Assembly: GCA_001774505.1 (NCBI GenBank)
Contig: MFAF01000017.1
Span: forward strand, 2,334-9,471
DNA: 7,138 nt
Source: Candidatus Coatesbacteria bacterium RBG_13_66_14
GTDB lineage: Bacteria; RBG-13-66-14
Direction of reading: 5' to 3'
The first letter of the stretch is position 1, and each line of letters opens with the position of its first letter. The notes below the pieces were generated by a model that was given only the letters and a program-made list of their open reading frames with translations, did no database searches and was not told the origin of the DNA. The position numbers were made by a program, and so were the translations under genes. Below, piece by piece: positions 1-6,277 of the stretch.

Positions 1-121
1 CACAGATAAGTTCGCTATCAATGGGTAAGTTATTGTCTTGTAGATAGGTAGTTCTAACATCTTCTGCGCGATTCCAAAGCTCCTCCTTAGATATAAGAGG
101 GCAAGTAAATTGAAACTTCAT
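1..121 (-). CDS. Probable ImmA/IrrE-family (COG2856) metallopeptidase, N-terminal fragment
   Basis: This is the first 40 codons of a minus-strand gene whose remainder lies beyond base 1. The visible protein begins MKFQFTCPLISKEELWNRAE and continues with a Tyr-rich helix and an Asn-Asn-Leu-Pro-Ile-Asp turn. This 'ISKEEL...A..' helix followed by 'LPID.E' resembles the start of ImmA/IrrE (DUF955) zinc peptidases. The HExxH motif would come later and is not visible, so the call rests on this short stretch plus context. The ATG overlaps the stop of the upstream XRE regulator as ATGA, and a strong Shine-Dalgarno (AAGGAGG at 129-135 read on the minus strand) sits 7 bases upstream. Proteins of this family typically cleave or inactivate the partner XRE repressor, or act as its toxin-like partner. 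Codons are AT-rich (AGA, ATA, TTA, CTA), unlike the rest of the window. Alternative: an unrelated small partner of an XRE antitoxin. Confidence 0.6.
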   Translation of the reverse strand, partial: MKFQFTCPLISKEELWNRAEDVRTTYLQDNNLPIDSELIC

Positions 122-483
122 TTGTGAGCCTCCTTCAAACTTTCTAATAGTTGAATTATATCTTGTCTAGTGGGTTTTATGTTGTCAATGGTTTGGAAAA
201 AGACGGGGAGCAGTTTTACTAACTCCTCATCCTGCATCACATACTCCGGAATCTCTCCCCGGTCGACATGTGCCAAGTCAGAAAGCTCCCTCCATTTTGG
301 CGAGCCTACTTCTATCCCCAACTCGACGGCCAACCTTTCCAAGAAAACCTCATCCTTGGGCGGCGGAAGAATACCGCGCTCGACCTTGCTCCAGTTGCTC
401 GGGTCCAGTTCCAGCTTCTGGCAAAAGCGGCGTAGGCTTAGATTCAACGCCAATCTTTGTGCCTTTACGAAGTCGCCGAACAT
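118..483 (-). CDS. XRE-family helix-turn-helix transcriptional regulator
   Basis: A 121-residue DNA-binding protein. Residues about 4-60 form an XRE/Cro-type HTH: the scaffold helix is near 5-14, helix 2 is LSLRRFCQKLELD (15-27), and the recognition helix region is DPSNWSKVERG (27-37), followed by the usual 'LPPP' turn and an ELGIEVG helix. The remaining 60 residues are acidic and helical and end in a 'LPVFFQTIDNIKPT..' stretch. From family memory, such tails occur in XRE proteins encoded beside COG2856 peptidases. The ATG at 481-483 was chosen because GGAGGA lies just upstream (487-492), and because the only earlier in-frame ATG (538-540) lies upstream of the predicted -10 box and would not be transcribed. 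It overlaps the next gene by ATGA, so the two are one operon. The likely role is autorepressor/antitoxin of the pair, with the neighbouring peptidase as antagonist. GC content is lower than in the genes to the right. Confidence 0.85.
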   Translation of the reverse strand: MFGDFVKAQRLALNLSLRRFCQKLELDPSNWSKVERGILPPPKDEVFLERLAVELGIEVGSPKWRELSDLAHVDRGEIPEYVMQDEELVKLLPVFFQTIDNIKPTRQDIIQLLESLKEAHK

Positions 484-522
484 GGCTCCTCCATTACTAT
501 GCCGTTGGTTCAGGTGTCCATG

Positions 523-544
523 GTAAATATTATACCACATTTAC
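523..544. promoter_or_regulatory. Candidate operator: inverted repeat spanning the -10 box
   Basis: GTAAAT (523-528) and ATTTAC (539-544) form a perfect 6-base inverted repeat with a 10-base spacer that contains the whole -10 element. A dimeric XRE repressor bound here would block RNA polymerase, fitting autoregulation of the operon. The dyad is short and in AT-rich DNA, so it could be chance. A near-tandem 9-base repeat (TTACAAGAA / TTTCAAGAA, 541-549 and 550-558) adjoins it. Confidence 0.4.
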
Positions 545-555
545 AAGAATTTCAA
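529..555 (-). promoter_or_regulatory. Promoter of the XRE/ImmA-like operon (extended -10)
   Basis: Read on the minus strand there is a perfect TATAAT (529-534) preceded by TGG (535-537), giving an extended -10 (TGnTATAAT). TTGAAA lies at 550-555 as a candidate -35 with a 15-base spacer, slightly short, which the extended -10 could compensate for. Transcription would start near 522, about 40 bases before the chosen ATG. Confidence 0.7.
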
Positions 556-556
556 G

Positions 557-588
557 AAAAAAACGGAACCCGCACTGGGTTCCGTTTT
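557..588 (-). terminator. Intrinsic terminator of the peptidase gene
   Basis: A perfect 12-base inverted repeat (AAAACGGAACCC at 560-571, GGGTTCCGTTTT at 577-588) with a 5-base loop. Read on the minus strand, the hairpin runs into seven T residues (complement of 557-563). It begins about 20 bases after the peptidase stop codon. The plus-strand side ends in only four T, so any activity in the other direction would be weaker. The T-tract ends 1 base from the TTGAAA -35 of the XRE operon, so the terminator and the next promoter are packed with almost no gap. Confidence 0.9.
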
Positions 589-607
589 ATCTGCAATTGC
601 CGCGCTA

Positions 608-3265
608 TTACCGGCTGATGACCAGGCGCTGGTTCAGGGTGTGCCCGTCGGTGACCAGGCGGACGATGTAGGCGCCCGAGGCGACGTGAGAGGCATCCCA
701 GGCGAGGGCGTGCCGCCCGGCGGCGAGATCGGCGTCCGCCAGCGTGGCCACCCGGCGCCCGGCGAGGTCGTACACCGTCAACGTGGCCCGACCTTCAACG
801 GCGAGGCTGAAGGCGAAGGTCACCTCGCCCGAGGCGGGGTTCGGGAAGGGAGCGTCGAACCTGGTCGTCCGCGAGCCGGCCTCGGCGTCGAAGTGGAACT
901 CGACCGGCCCGAAGAGGGACAGGGCCCCGTCGGCGTCTGTGGCCTTGAGGTAGTAGAGATAGTCGCCGCCGGAGGTCACGTCCGTGTCCAGGTAGCGGTA
1001 GCTGGAGCCGCCGCCGGGAATCCGCACGGAGTTCAGGGGGACCAGCGGGTTGCGGTCGCCGGTCGCCAGGACCATGGAGTCAACCAGGACGCCGTCCTGG
1101 CGGTAAACGTCGAAACCGGCGGTGGTGTCTTCGTCGCCCATGGTCCAGGAGATCAGGGCGCCCGCGTCGGTGGATTCGACGGTGAACTCGACCAGCTCGA
1201 TGCCCACGTCGGGCGGCGAGACCTCGAAGTCGTCGAAGTAGAAGCCCTCGCGCTCGGTCGAGCCGTTGGAGAAGAAATTGAAGCGGAACTGGCCGATGAC
1301 GCCGGCGTAGTCGCTGAGGTCGAAGGTTTCCTGCGCCCATTCCTGCTGGGTGCCGTAATAGGTCTCGAGCTCCTCCCAGGCGCGGGTGTCGTCGCCGAAC
1401 TCGAGAATGCAGCCGTCGCCGCCGGGGGCGATTTTGTAGAAGGTCCAGAAGTCGAGCTGCGGGTTTTCCAGGCCGACGAGGATCATCGGGGAGTAGATGA
1501 AGCAGTCCATGTTGGGCGAGTAGTTCCCGTCATCCTCGCCGCCGCACTTCCACGAATTCTCCGGCGAGTGGGAGCGGTAGTCCTCGATGTGCCACAGGTC
1601 CACGTCGCCCGAGTGGGTCCAGTCGCCCTCGCCGCCCTCGATGTCGTCGTAGAAGCCGAACTCGGAACCCACGGTGACTATGATGGTGAACACCTCGTGG
1701 ATGTCTCCGTCCGCGGTGACGTCGCAGTCGAGGTAGTAGACGCATGGGTCGTCGGCGAAGCTGGAGACGGTTATCTCGAAGGGATTGGGCCCCTCCGTCT
1801 CCTCGTCGGGATCGAGGTCGCCGTAGTCAATCTCGTCCACGGTGACTTCGATGTCCGCGTCGTCGGAGGAGAGGATGGCGACCACGTTGGTGGCCGCCTC
1901 GCCGCCGGTGTTCTTCAGGGTGACGGAGATTTCGGCGTCCTCGCCGGGAACCAGGAGCGCGTCGCCCAGGCTGCCCAGCACCTCGTAGGAGGTCATGCGG
2001 ACGCGGGGCCCGAGCCCGGCGCCCCAGAGGCTGATATCGTCGCCGATGCCGGAGGCGTCGTAGTACTGCGGATGCTCGTCGGAGAAGTCCTCCGCCTCGG
2101 CGTAAATGTAGCCCTCGTGCGCGGTGACTATGCCGTCGTCGTCGGCGTCGGCGTCGGCCACCCCGCCGCCCATGTCCACGGGCCAGCCGGGGAACTCGCC
2201 GTTCACGCCCGCCGTCCAGAAGTACACGTAGGTGTCGTAGTAGTAGGGGTAGGGCGGCATGGCCCAGGAATACTCGCTGCCGTTGCACGCCGTGGAGATC
2301 ACCACATTGTCCGTCCCCGTGGTCTGGATGTCGTCTATGAAGCCGCCGGAGAAGCACTGCTCCATGGTGATGATGCACTGGGAGAAGGTGATGTCGTCCA
2401 GCTCCACGGCGAACTCATCGTCATGCAGCAGCTCCGCGTTCCAGAGGTTCAGATAGACGTTGCCGCTGGCTCCGCCGCCGTGGTCGGTGGTGAAGATGAA
2501 CAGGCTGTCCTGGGACGTCAGGAGCGTGGCCAGGTTGTTCATGTACTGGAAGACGTATGTCCGGGTGCAGGGGTCGTGGTAGTCGTCGTCCGAGTCGCCG
2601 TCGAGGTCGAGGGGCGAGTTGGTGCCGTCGGAGCGGTCCGGTGCCGGGTTGTTGCCGTCGGACATAAGCACGAAGATGTCGTTTTCGTCGTAGCCGTAGA
2701 CGTTGATGAGCGTCCAGTAGATGTAGGCGATGTCGTCCCAGTAGCGGATGTGGTTGTTGCTCTGGTTGTATCCGCCGCTCATGAGGAAGGCGTAGCGCGT
2801 GCCGGCCCGCTCGTCCGGCTGGGGGACGATCGTGTCCAGGTACGCCAGGGCGGGCTGGACCTCCTCCATCGTTGGGATGTGGTACTCGGCGTTGATCAGG
2901 CCGTCGTAGATGCCTCCGTCGGTGAGCTCGACGAGGCCGTCCTGGAGGTACTTGGGGGGCGTGGTGACGTCCCAGGTGGTGATCCGTCCGTCGAGGGCGA
3001 CGAAGAAGGCGCGGGCGGGGTGCTCCCAGTTGGCCGCGGGGTGATCGTCCACGAAGACGAGGTATCCCGGCTCGTCGGGGAGTGTGATCGAGTGGTGCCA
3101 GAACTCGACCTCGCCGCCGGTGAAGCCCTCGGGGTATACGTAGACCCGCCTGGCCTCGGTGACGCCGTCGAGAACGCGCTCGATGACGAGCCCACCGGCC
3201 TCCTGCGGTGTCATGGCCGCCCCGGCGCAGACGAGAAGGATCGAGATAAGTGCTATCTTTTTCAT
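608..3265 (-). CDS. Secreted C13/legumain-like (clan CD) cysteine peptidase with C-terminal T9SS-type sorting domain
   Basis: An 885-residue exported protein. Residues 1-17 are a signal peptide (MKKIALISILLV, small residues to AGA). The catalytic domain spans about 155-420: strand YAFLMSGG (158-165), a D/W-rich helix, the conserved DGTNSPLDLDGDSDDD insert (213-228), FIFTTDHGG with predicted catalytic His262, and ITMEQCFSGGF with predicted catalytic Cys304. This arrangement matches legumain/C13 peptidases (FTDHG, then EAC.SG). DADDDGIVTAHE (373-384) fits an EF-hand loop (D1, D3, D5, G6, E12) and probably binds calcium. Then follow a CARDB-like beta domain (about 425-535), a jelly-roll/MAM-like domain (about 537-682, starting GFYDDIE and ending FYFDDFEV), an FnIII-like domain (690-792), and a C-terminal domain (803-885: PFPNPASG, VYDLAGRRV, SGAYIVRL, ending QRLVISR) typical of T9SS type A / FlgD-Ig sorting domains. 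The protein is rich in Asp and Glu. The start is supported by the signal peptide and by CGGAGGA just upstream. Substrate and cleavage preference are unknown. The catalytic family call is firm; the middle domains are inferred from pattern. Confidence 0.9.
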   Translation of the reverse strand: MKKIALISILLVCAGAAMTPQEAGGLVIERVLDGVTEARRVYVYPEGFTGGEVEFWHHSITLPDEPGYLVFVDDHPAANWEHPARAFFVALDGRITTWDVTTPPKYLQDGLVELTDGGIYDGLINAEYHIPTMEEVQPALAYLDTIVPQPDERAGTRYAFLMSGGYNQSNNHIRYWDDIAYIYWTLINVYGYDENDIFVLMSDGNNPAPDRSDGTNSPLDLDGDSDDDYHDPCTRTYVFQYMNNLATLLTSQDSLFIFTTDHGGGASGNVYLNLWNAELLHDDEFAVELDDITFSQCIITMEQCFSGGFIDDIQTTGTDNVVISTACNGSEYSWAMPPYPYYYDTYVYFWTAGVNGEFPGWPVDMGGGVADADADDDGIVTAHEGYIYAEAEDFSDEHPQYYDASGIGDDISLWGAGLGPRVRMTSYEVLGSLGDALLVPGEDAEISVTLKNTGGEAATNVVAILSSDDADIEVTVDEIDYGDLDPDEETEGPNPFEITVSSFADDPCVYYLDCDVTADGDIHEVFTIIVTVGSEFGFYDDIEGGEGDWTHSGDVDLWHIEDYRSHSPENSWKCGGEDDGNYSPNMDCFIYSPMILVGLENPQLDFWTFYKIAPGGDGCILEFGDDTRAWEELETYYGTQQEWAQETFDLSDYAGVIGQFRFNFFSNGSTEREGFYFDDFEVSPPDVGIELVEFTVESTDAGALISWTMGDEDTTAGFDVYRQDGVLVDSMVLATGDRNPLVPLNSVRIPGGGSSYRYLDTDVTSGGDYLYYLKATDADGALSLFGPVEFHFDAEAGSRTTRFDAPFPNPASGEVTFAFSLAVEGRATLTVYDLAGRRVATLADADLAAGRHALAWDASHVASGAYIVRLVTDGHTLNQRLVISR

Positions 3266-3288
3266 GTTCCTCCGAAGGGAATGTGTCC

Positions 3289-3305
3289 TTGACCGGTGGG
3301 GTCAA
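3289..3305. other. Short hairpin in the peptidase mRNA leader
   Basis: TTGACC (3289-3294) and GGTCAA (3300-3305) form a perfect 6-base dyad with a 5-base loop, about 24-40 bases upstream of the peptidase ATG in its predicted leader of roughly 105 bases. A perfect 8-base palindrome GGTATACC lies nearby (3314-3321). These could be a regulator site or an RNA structure. No known riboswitch is recognised, and both are short enough to be chance. Confidence 0.25.
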
Positions 3306-3377
3306 ACTCGTAGGGTATACCTCAACCCCGCCCGACCTTTCGGGAAGGATTTAAGCGGTCGTACTTCGCCATAGGCT

Positions 3378-3406
3378 AAACTAGGAAAAAAAGAGGTCGT
3401 TGTCAA
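3378..3406 (-). promoter_or_regulatory. Promoter of the C13-like peptidase gene
   Basis: On the minus strand there is a consensus -35 TTGACA (3401-3406), a 17-base spacer ending in seven T and CC, and TAGTTT (3378-3383) as the -10. Transcription would start near 3371, leaving a leader of about 105 bases. The T-tract plus CCTAGTTTA segment closely matches the promoter in front of the rnfD-like gene. Confidence 0.75.
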
Positions 3407-3429
3407 GGAAATACGTAGCCGGCGCGCTG

Positions 3430-3438
3430 TGCTAAAAT
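3430..3438 (+). promoter_or_regulatory. Candidate promoter of the histidine kinase gene (extended -10)
   Basis: TGCTAAAAT (3430-3438) is an extended -10 (TGn plus TAAAAT). No good -35 lies 16-18 bases upstream; a TTGTCA at 3400-3405 is 27 bases away, too far. A start near 3445 would fit translation from the ATG at 3481. The site sits about 25 bases from the -35 of the divergent peptidase promoter. Confidence 0.45.
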
Positions 3439-3480
3439 GGAACGGGGTGGTTGCCCCCTGTGCCTCGACGGCGGATCGGG

Positions 3481-6120
3481 ATGGAAAACGGCGGGAAGGC
3501 GATGGGCGACGCGGATCGGGTGAAGAAAAAGCGTTTCCTCTCCTGGGGGTTCACGGTGGGCCTCCTGGCCGGCGTAGCGGCCGCGGCGCTCTCCGCCGCC
3601 GGCTTCCTGGACCGGATCGAGGTGGGCACCCGGGACCTGCGGTTCTGGCTGCGGGGGCCGGTCGAGCCCGATCCCGAAATCGCCCTGGTGACCATTGACC
3701 AGCGCTCGCTGACGGAACTGGGGCGCTACCCCTGGCCCCGGGGCCTTCTGGCGCAGCTCGTGGAGCGGATTCACTCCGCGGACCCGGCCTGCCTGGCCCT
3801 GGACCTGGCCCTCCTGGAGCCGGACAACCCGGCCTCCGACGAGCGTCTGGCCGACGCCATCGGCATGGGCGTCACCGTCCTGCCGGTGTACCTCTCCCCG
3901 ATTCCCGGCCAGCCTTTCCGATGGCTGACACCGGCGGCGCCCTTTTCCGCCATGGCCCACTCGCTGGGTCACGTGGCGCTGGTTCCCGACCTGGACGGCG
4001 TTTACCGCACGCTGTACGCCTGCCAGAGCTACGGCGGTCTTTCCTACCCCGCCTTCTCCGCAGCCGCCGCCACCGCCTTCGGCGGGGGGAGGCTCGAGCC
4101 GATGTCCGCGCCCCTCGAGTCCGGGGTGAGCCAGGGCGATCGGTTGGACATCGCGTACCGCGGCCCCACGGGCACATTCCCCACGTACAGCGCCGTGGCC
4201 GTCCTGCGCTCCGACGACGCCCAGCTCGCTGAGTGGTTCCAGGGCAAGCTGGTCTTCTTCGGCGCCTCGGCGGAGGGGCTGCACGACGCCGTCATCACCC
4301 CCTTCTCCCGGCGGGCGCCCATGCCGGCGGTGGAGGTGCACGCCAACGCGGCGGCGACGATGCTCAAGGGTGACGAGCCCTCCGTCTGGCCGCGCTGGGC
4401 CCTTATCGTCCTGGCGGTGCTCCTGGCGGCGGTCACCGGCGACCTCTTCGCCCGCTTTCGCCCGAAGGTTTCCATCGTCGTCTTCACCGCCTTCGTCGTC
4501 GGTTACCCCCTGGCGGCCTGGGCCGTTTTCGCCCTGGCGAACCACTTCCTCCCCGTCATACCGGGCCTTCTGGCGGGCTCGTTGGCGTTCCTCTTCACCA
4601 GCCTGGGCCGGCTCGTGTCGGTCAACCGGGCCCTGGACAGACGTCTCATGGACCTGGAGCTGCTCCTCTCCGACCAGCTTTCCCGGGAGGAGCCGGTGAC
4701 CGGCGCCGCGGAGGCGGCCACGAGCCTCACCTACACCCTGGGGCTCCACGGCCTTTTGCTGCGCGACGCGACGGGCAAGGTGCTATTCCGGCAGGGCGAG
4801 GCCGCCAATCCGGACGACGAGCCGGAGCCGCCGCTGCGCGTGTACCGGGACAATTCCGCCGGGACCGAGCTCTGCCTCTTCTACTCGGGGACCCCGTCGG
4901 TGAACGAGGTGGCGCTTTTGACCGCGGGCGCGCGGCAGTTCAAGCGCATCTTCCGCCCCGCCGACGGCGAGGCCGCCTGGCCCCTGGCCACCCTCAGCCG
5001 GGAGCACACCCAGGCCAAGCTGGACATCCTGTCCCATCTGGAGGAGAACCTGGCCGCCAGCCGGCTCACGCTCCAGCACGTCCTGGACGCCGCCGCCGAG
5101 GTGATCCTTTTGACCAGCGTGTACGGGGTGGTCCGCCTGGCCAACGCCGCGGCCCGGGTGCTCTTCGCCGACGGCGACGGGACCCCGGGGTCCAAGGAGA
5201 CGGTGGGCCAGAGCATCTACTCCCTCATGCCGGGGCAGAACCTGCGCCAGTTCCTCGTGGACGCCGTGGACGGGGCCAGCAGCGACACGGTGAAAATCCG
5301 GGGGATGACCTTCCTCCTCGCGGTGGCCCCTCTGGCCGACGAGCCCGGCCTGCGCGGCTTCGTCGTCACCCTCACCGACATCACCGAGCTGGCCCGCATT
5401 GACCGGATGAAGAGCGACGTGATGCACATCCTGTCCCACGACCTGAAGAGCCCGCTGGGGACCATCCGCGGTTTCGCCGAGCTCCTCTCGGACCGGGAGG
5501 TCTCCCGGGACGAGCGCCTGGAGTACGTGGGGCACCTGGCCGCCGAGACGGACAAGCTGCTGAAGCTCATCGAGACGTTCCTCGACGTGAGCCGCCTGGA
5601 GAGCGGCCGGAAGAGGGGCCAGTTCCTCCCCGTGGACCTCTGCGCGGTGGCCGAGGAGGTCATCGAGCTGGGGCGCATCACCGCCAACCAGGCCGGCAAG
5701 ACCCTGGTCCTTGACCGTCCCCCCGGCGTGAGCGCCGTCCTGGCCGACGTGAACCTGGTCAGCCGGGCGCTGGCGAACCTCTTGGACAACGCCGTCAAGT
5801 ACGCCCCCGCCGGGACCGACGTGACCGTGGCCGTCCGGGAGCTCGAGCGGGCGGTGGAGGTGTCGGTGACCGACGAGGGTCCGGGGATCGAGCCCGAGGA
5901 GCGGGAGCACATCTTCGAAAAATTCTACCGGGCGAAGGCGGCGCGCGACGTGGGCGGCACCGGGCTCGGCCTCTCCTTCGTGGCCCAGGTGGCCCGGCTG
6001 CACCGCGCCGAGGTCCTGGTGGCCTCCACCCCCGGCAAGGGCGCCGCCTTCACCCTCCGCTTCAACAAGCCGGAACTGGAGGGGGAGAAGCCGGAGATCG
6101 TCGAGGAGACCGAGGCGTGA
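3481..6120 (+). CDS. CHASE2-domain membrane sensor histidine kinase
   Basis: A 879-residue sensor kinase. TM1 is at about 19-43. An extracytoplasmic CHASE2 domain follows (about 45-300; TRDLRFWLRGP, the IALVTIDQRSL strand, LGRYPWPR, IAYRGPTGTFPTYSA, and the VEVHANAAATML end). Three closely spaced TM segments are at about 306-323, 330-353 and 355-378, the standard CHASE2 layout. A poorly conserved GAF/PAS-like stretch (about 410-495) and a PAS domain (about 522-640) are cytoplasmic. The kinase core is complete: H-box LSHDLKSPLG with phospho-acceptor His653, N-box NLLDNAVKYAP (766-776), G1 DEGPGI (798-803), F-box FEKFYRAK (812-819), G2 GGTGLGLSF (825-833). It would sense an envelope signal and phosphorylate a response regulator encoded elsewhere, as none is adjacent. 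The start is uncertain: the frame opens at a TTG (3451) close to the predicted transcription start, and ATGs at 3481 and 3502 are both possible with weak ribosome sites. It is divergent from the secreted peptidase. Confidence 0.93.
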   Translation: MENGGKAMGDADRVKKKRFLSWGFTVGLLAGVAAAALSAAGFLDRIEVGTRDLRFWLRGPVEPDPEIALVTIDQRSLTELGRYPWPRGLLAQLVERIHSADPACLALDLALLEPDNPASDERLADAIGMGVTVLPVYLSPIPGQPFRWLTPAAPFSAMAHSLGHVALVPDLDGVYRTLYACQSYGGLSYPAFSAAAATAFGGGRLEPMSAPLESGVSQGDRLDIAYRGPTGTFPTYSAVAVLRSDDAQLAEWFQGKLVFFGASAEGLHDAVITPFSRRAPMPAVEVHANAAATMLKGDEPSVWPRWALIVLAVLLAAVTGDLFARFRPKVSIVVFTAFVVGYPLAAWAVFALANHFLPVIPGLLAGSLAFLFTSLGRLVSVNRALDRRLMDLELLLSDQLSREEPVTGAAEAATSLTYTLGLHGLLLRDATGKVLFRQGEAANPDDEPEPPLRVYRDNSAGTELCLFYSGTPSVNEVALLTAGARQFKRIFRPADGEAAWPLATLSREHTQAKLDILSHLEENLAASRLTLQHVLDAAAEVILLTSVYGVVRLANAAARVLFADGDGTPGSKETVGQSIYSLMPGQNLRQFLVDAVDGASSDTVKIRGMTFLLAVAPLADEPGLRGFVVTLTDITELARIDRMKSDVMHILSHDLKSPLGTIRGFAELLSDREVSRDERLEYVGHLAAETDKLLKLIETFLDVSRLESGRKRGQFLPVDLCAVAEEVIELGRITANQAGKTLVLDRPPGVSAVLADVNLVSRALANLLDNAVKYAPAGTDVTVAVRELERAVEVSVTDEGPGIEPEEREHIFEKFYRAKAARDVGGTGLGLSFVAQVARLHRAEVLVASTPGKGAAFTLRFNKPELEGEKPEIVEETEA

Positions 6121-6177
6121 CGTCCCCCGTCCCCGGTGGTTTGCGTCGGTGGGGTTCGGTGCGTTTCGGGGCCGGTT

Positions 6178-6209
6178 CCGCGGGTCTCGTCCCCCGGCAA
6201 TCAGTTTTT
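6178..6209 (+). terminator. Weak candidate terminator after the kinase gene
   Basis: CCGCGGG (6178-6184) pairs with CCCCCGG (6191-6197) apart from one C-C mismatch, with a 6-base loop. A run of five T follows only after a 7-base gap (6205-6209). The gap makes it a poor intrinsic terminator, but nothing better lies between the kinase stop and the next promoter. Confidence 0.25.
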
Positions 6210-6215
6210 ACTCGC

Positions 6216-6245
6216 TTGACATCGGGACCATTTTTTTCCTAGCTT
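6216..6245 (+). promoter_or_regulatory. Promoter of the rnfD-like gene
   Basis: Consensus -35 TTGACA (6216-6221), an 18-base spacer ending in seven T and CC, then TAGCTT (6240-6245) as the -10. Predicted start is near 6252, giving a leader of about 26 bases. The segment from the T-tract through the -10 is nearly identical to the peptidase promoter. It shows that the electron-transport gene is not simply co-transcribed with the kinase. Confidence 0.75.
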
Positions 6246-6277
6246 AAGGCGATTTCCACCCTTTCCCGGGCGTCCCC

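Noticed and set aside
484..540. Upstream ATG (538-540) extending the XRE regulator by 19 residues.
   Set aside because: It lies upstream of the -10 box and so would be outside the transcript. The extension would place residues before the normal XRE N-terminus.
1827..2378. A minus-strand frame starting MHHHHGAV, resembling a His-tag or vector remnant.
   Set aside because: It is the shifted reading of the codons encoding the ITMEQCFSGG catalytic segment. The His run comes from reading ATCACCATG out of frame.
3214..3265. A possible lipoprotein signal (LLVC) at the N-terminus of the peptidase.
   Set aside because: The residue before Cys is Val, not Gly, Ala or Ser as in a lipobox. The following AGA fits ordinary signal peptidase I cleavage.
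641..3292. An 883-codon plus-strand open frame lying across almost the whole peptidase gene.
   Set aside because: Its codons are exactly aligned opposite the peptidase codons, so stops would need TTA, CTA or TCA in the sense strand, which are rare in GC-rich genes. The protein is a low-complexity Gly/Val/Ala/Glu mix with no motifs, while the minus strand has a signal peptide and catalytic residues.
3451..3480. TTG start giving the kinase ten extra residues.
   Set aside because: It lies only a few bases after the predicted transcription start, and the Pro/Arg-rich extension is not typical of a kinase N-terminus. The ATG at 3481 is preferred, though not proven.
3403..6003. Long minus-strand open frames (448 and 406 codons) opposite the histidine kinase.
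   Set aside because: They are the same codon-aligned antisense effect. They have no recognisable domains and no ribosome sites, and the plus strand encodes a complete kinase.
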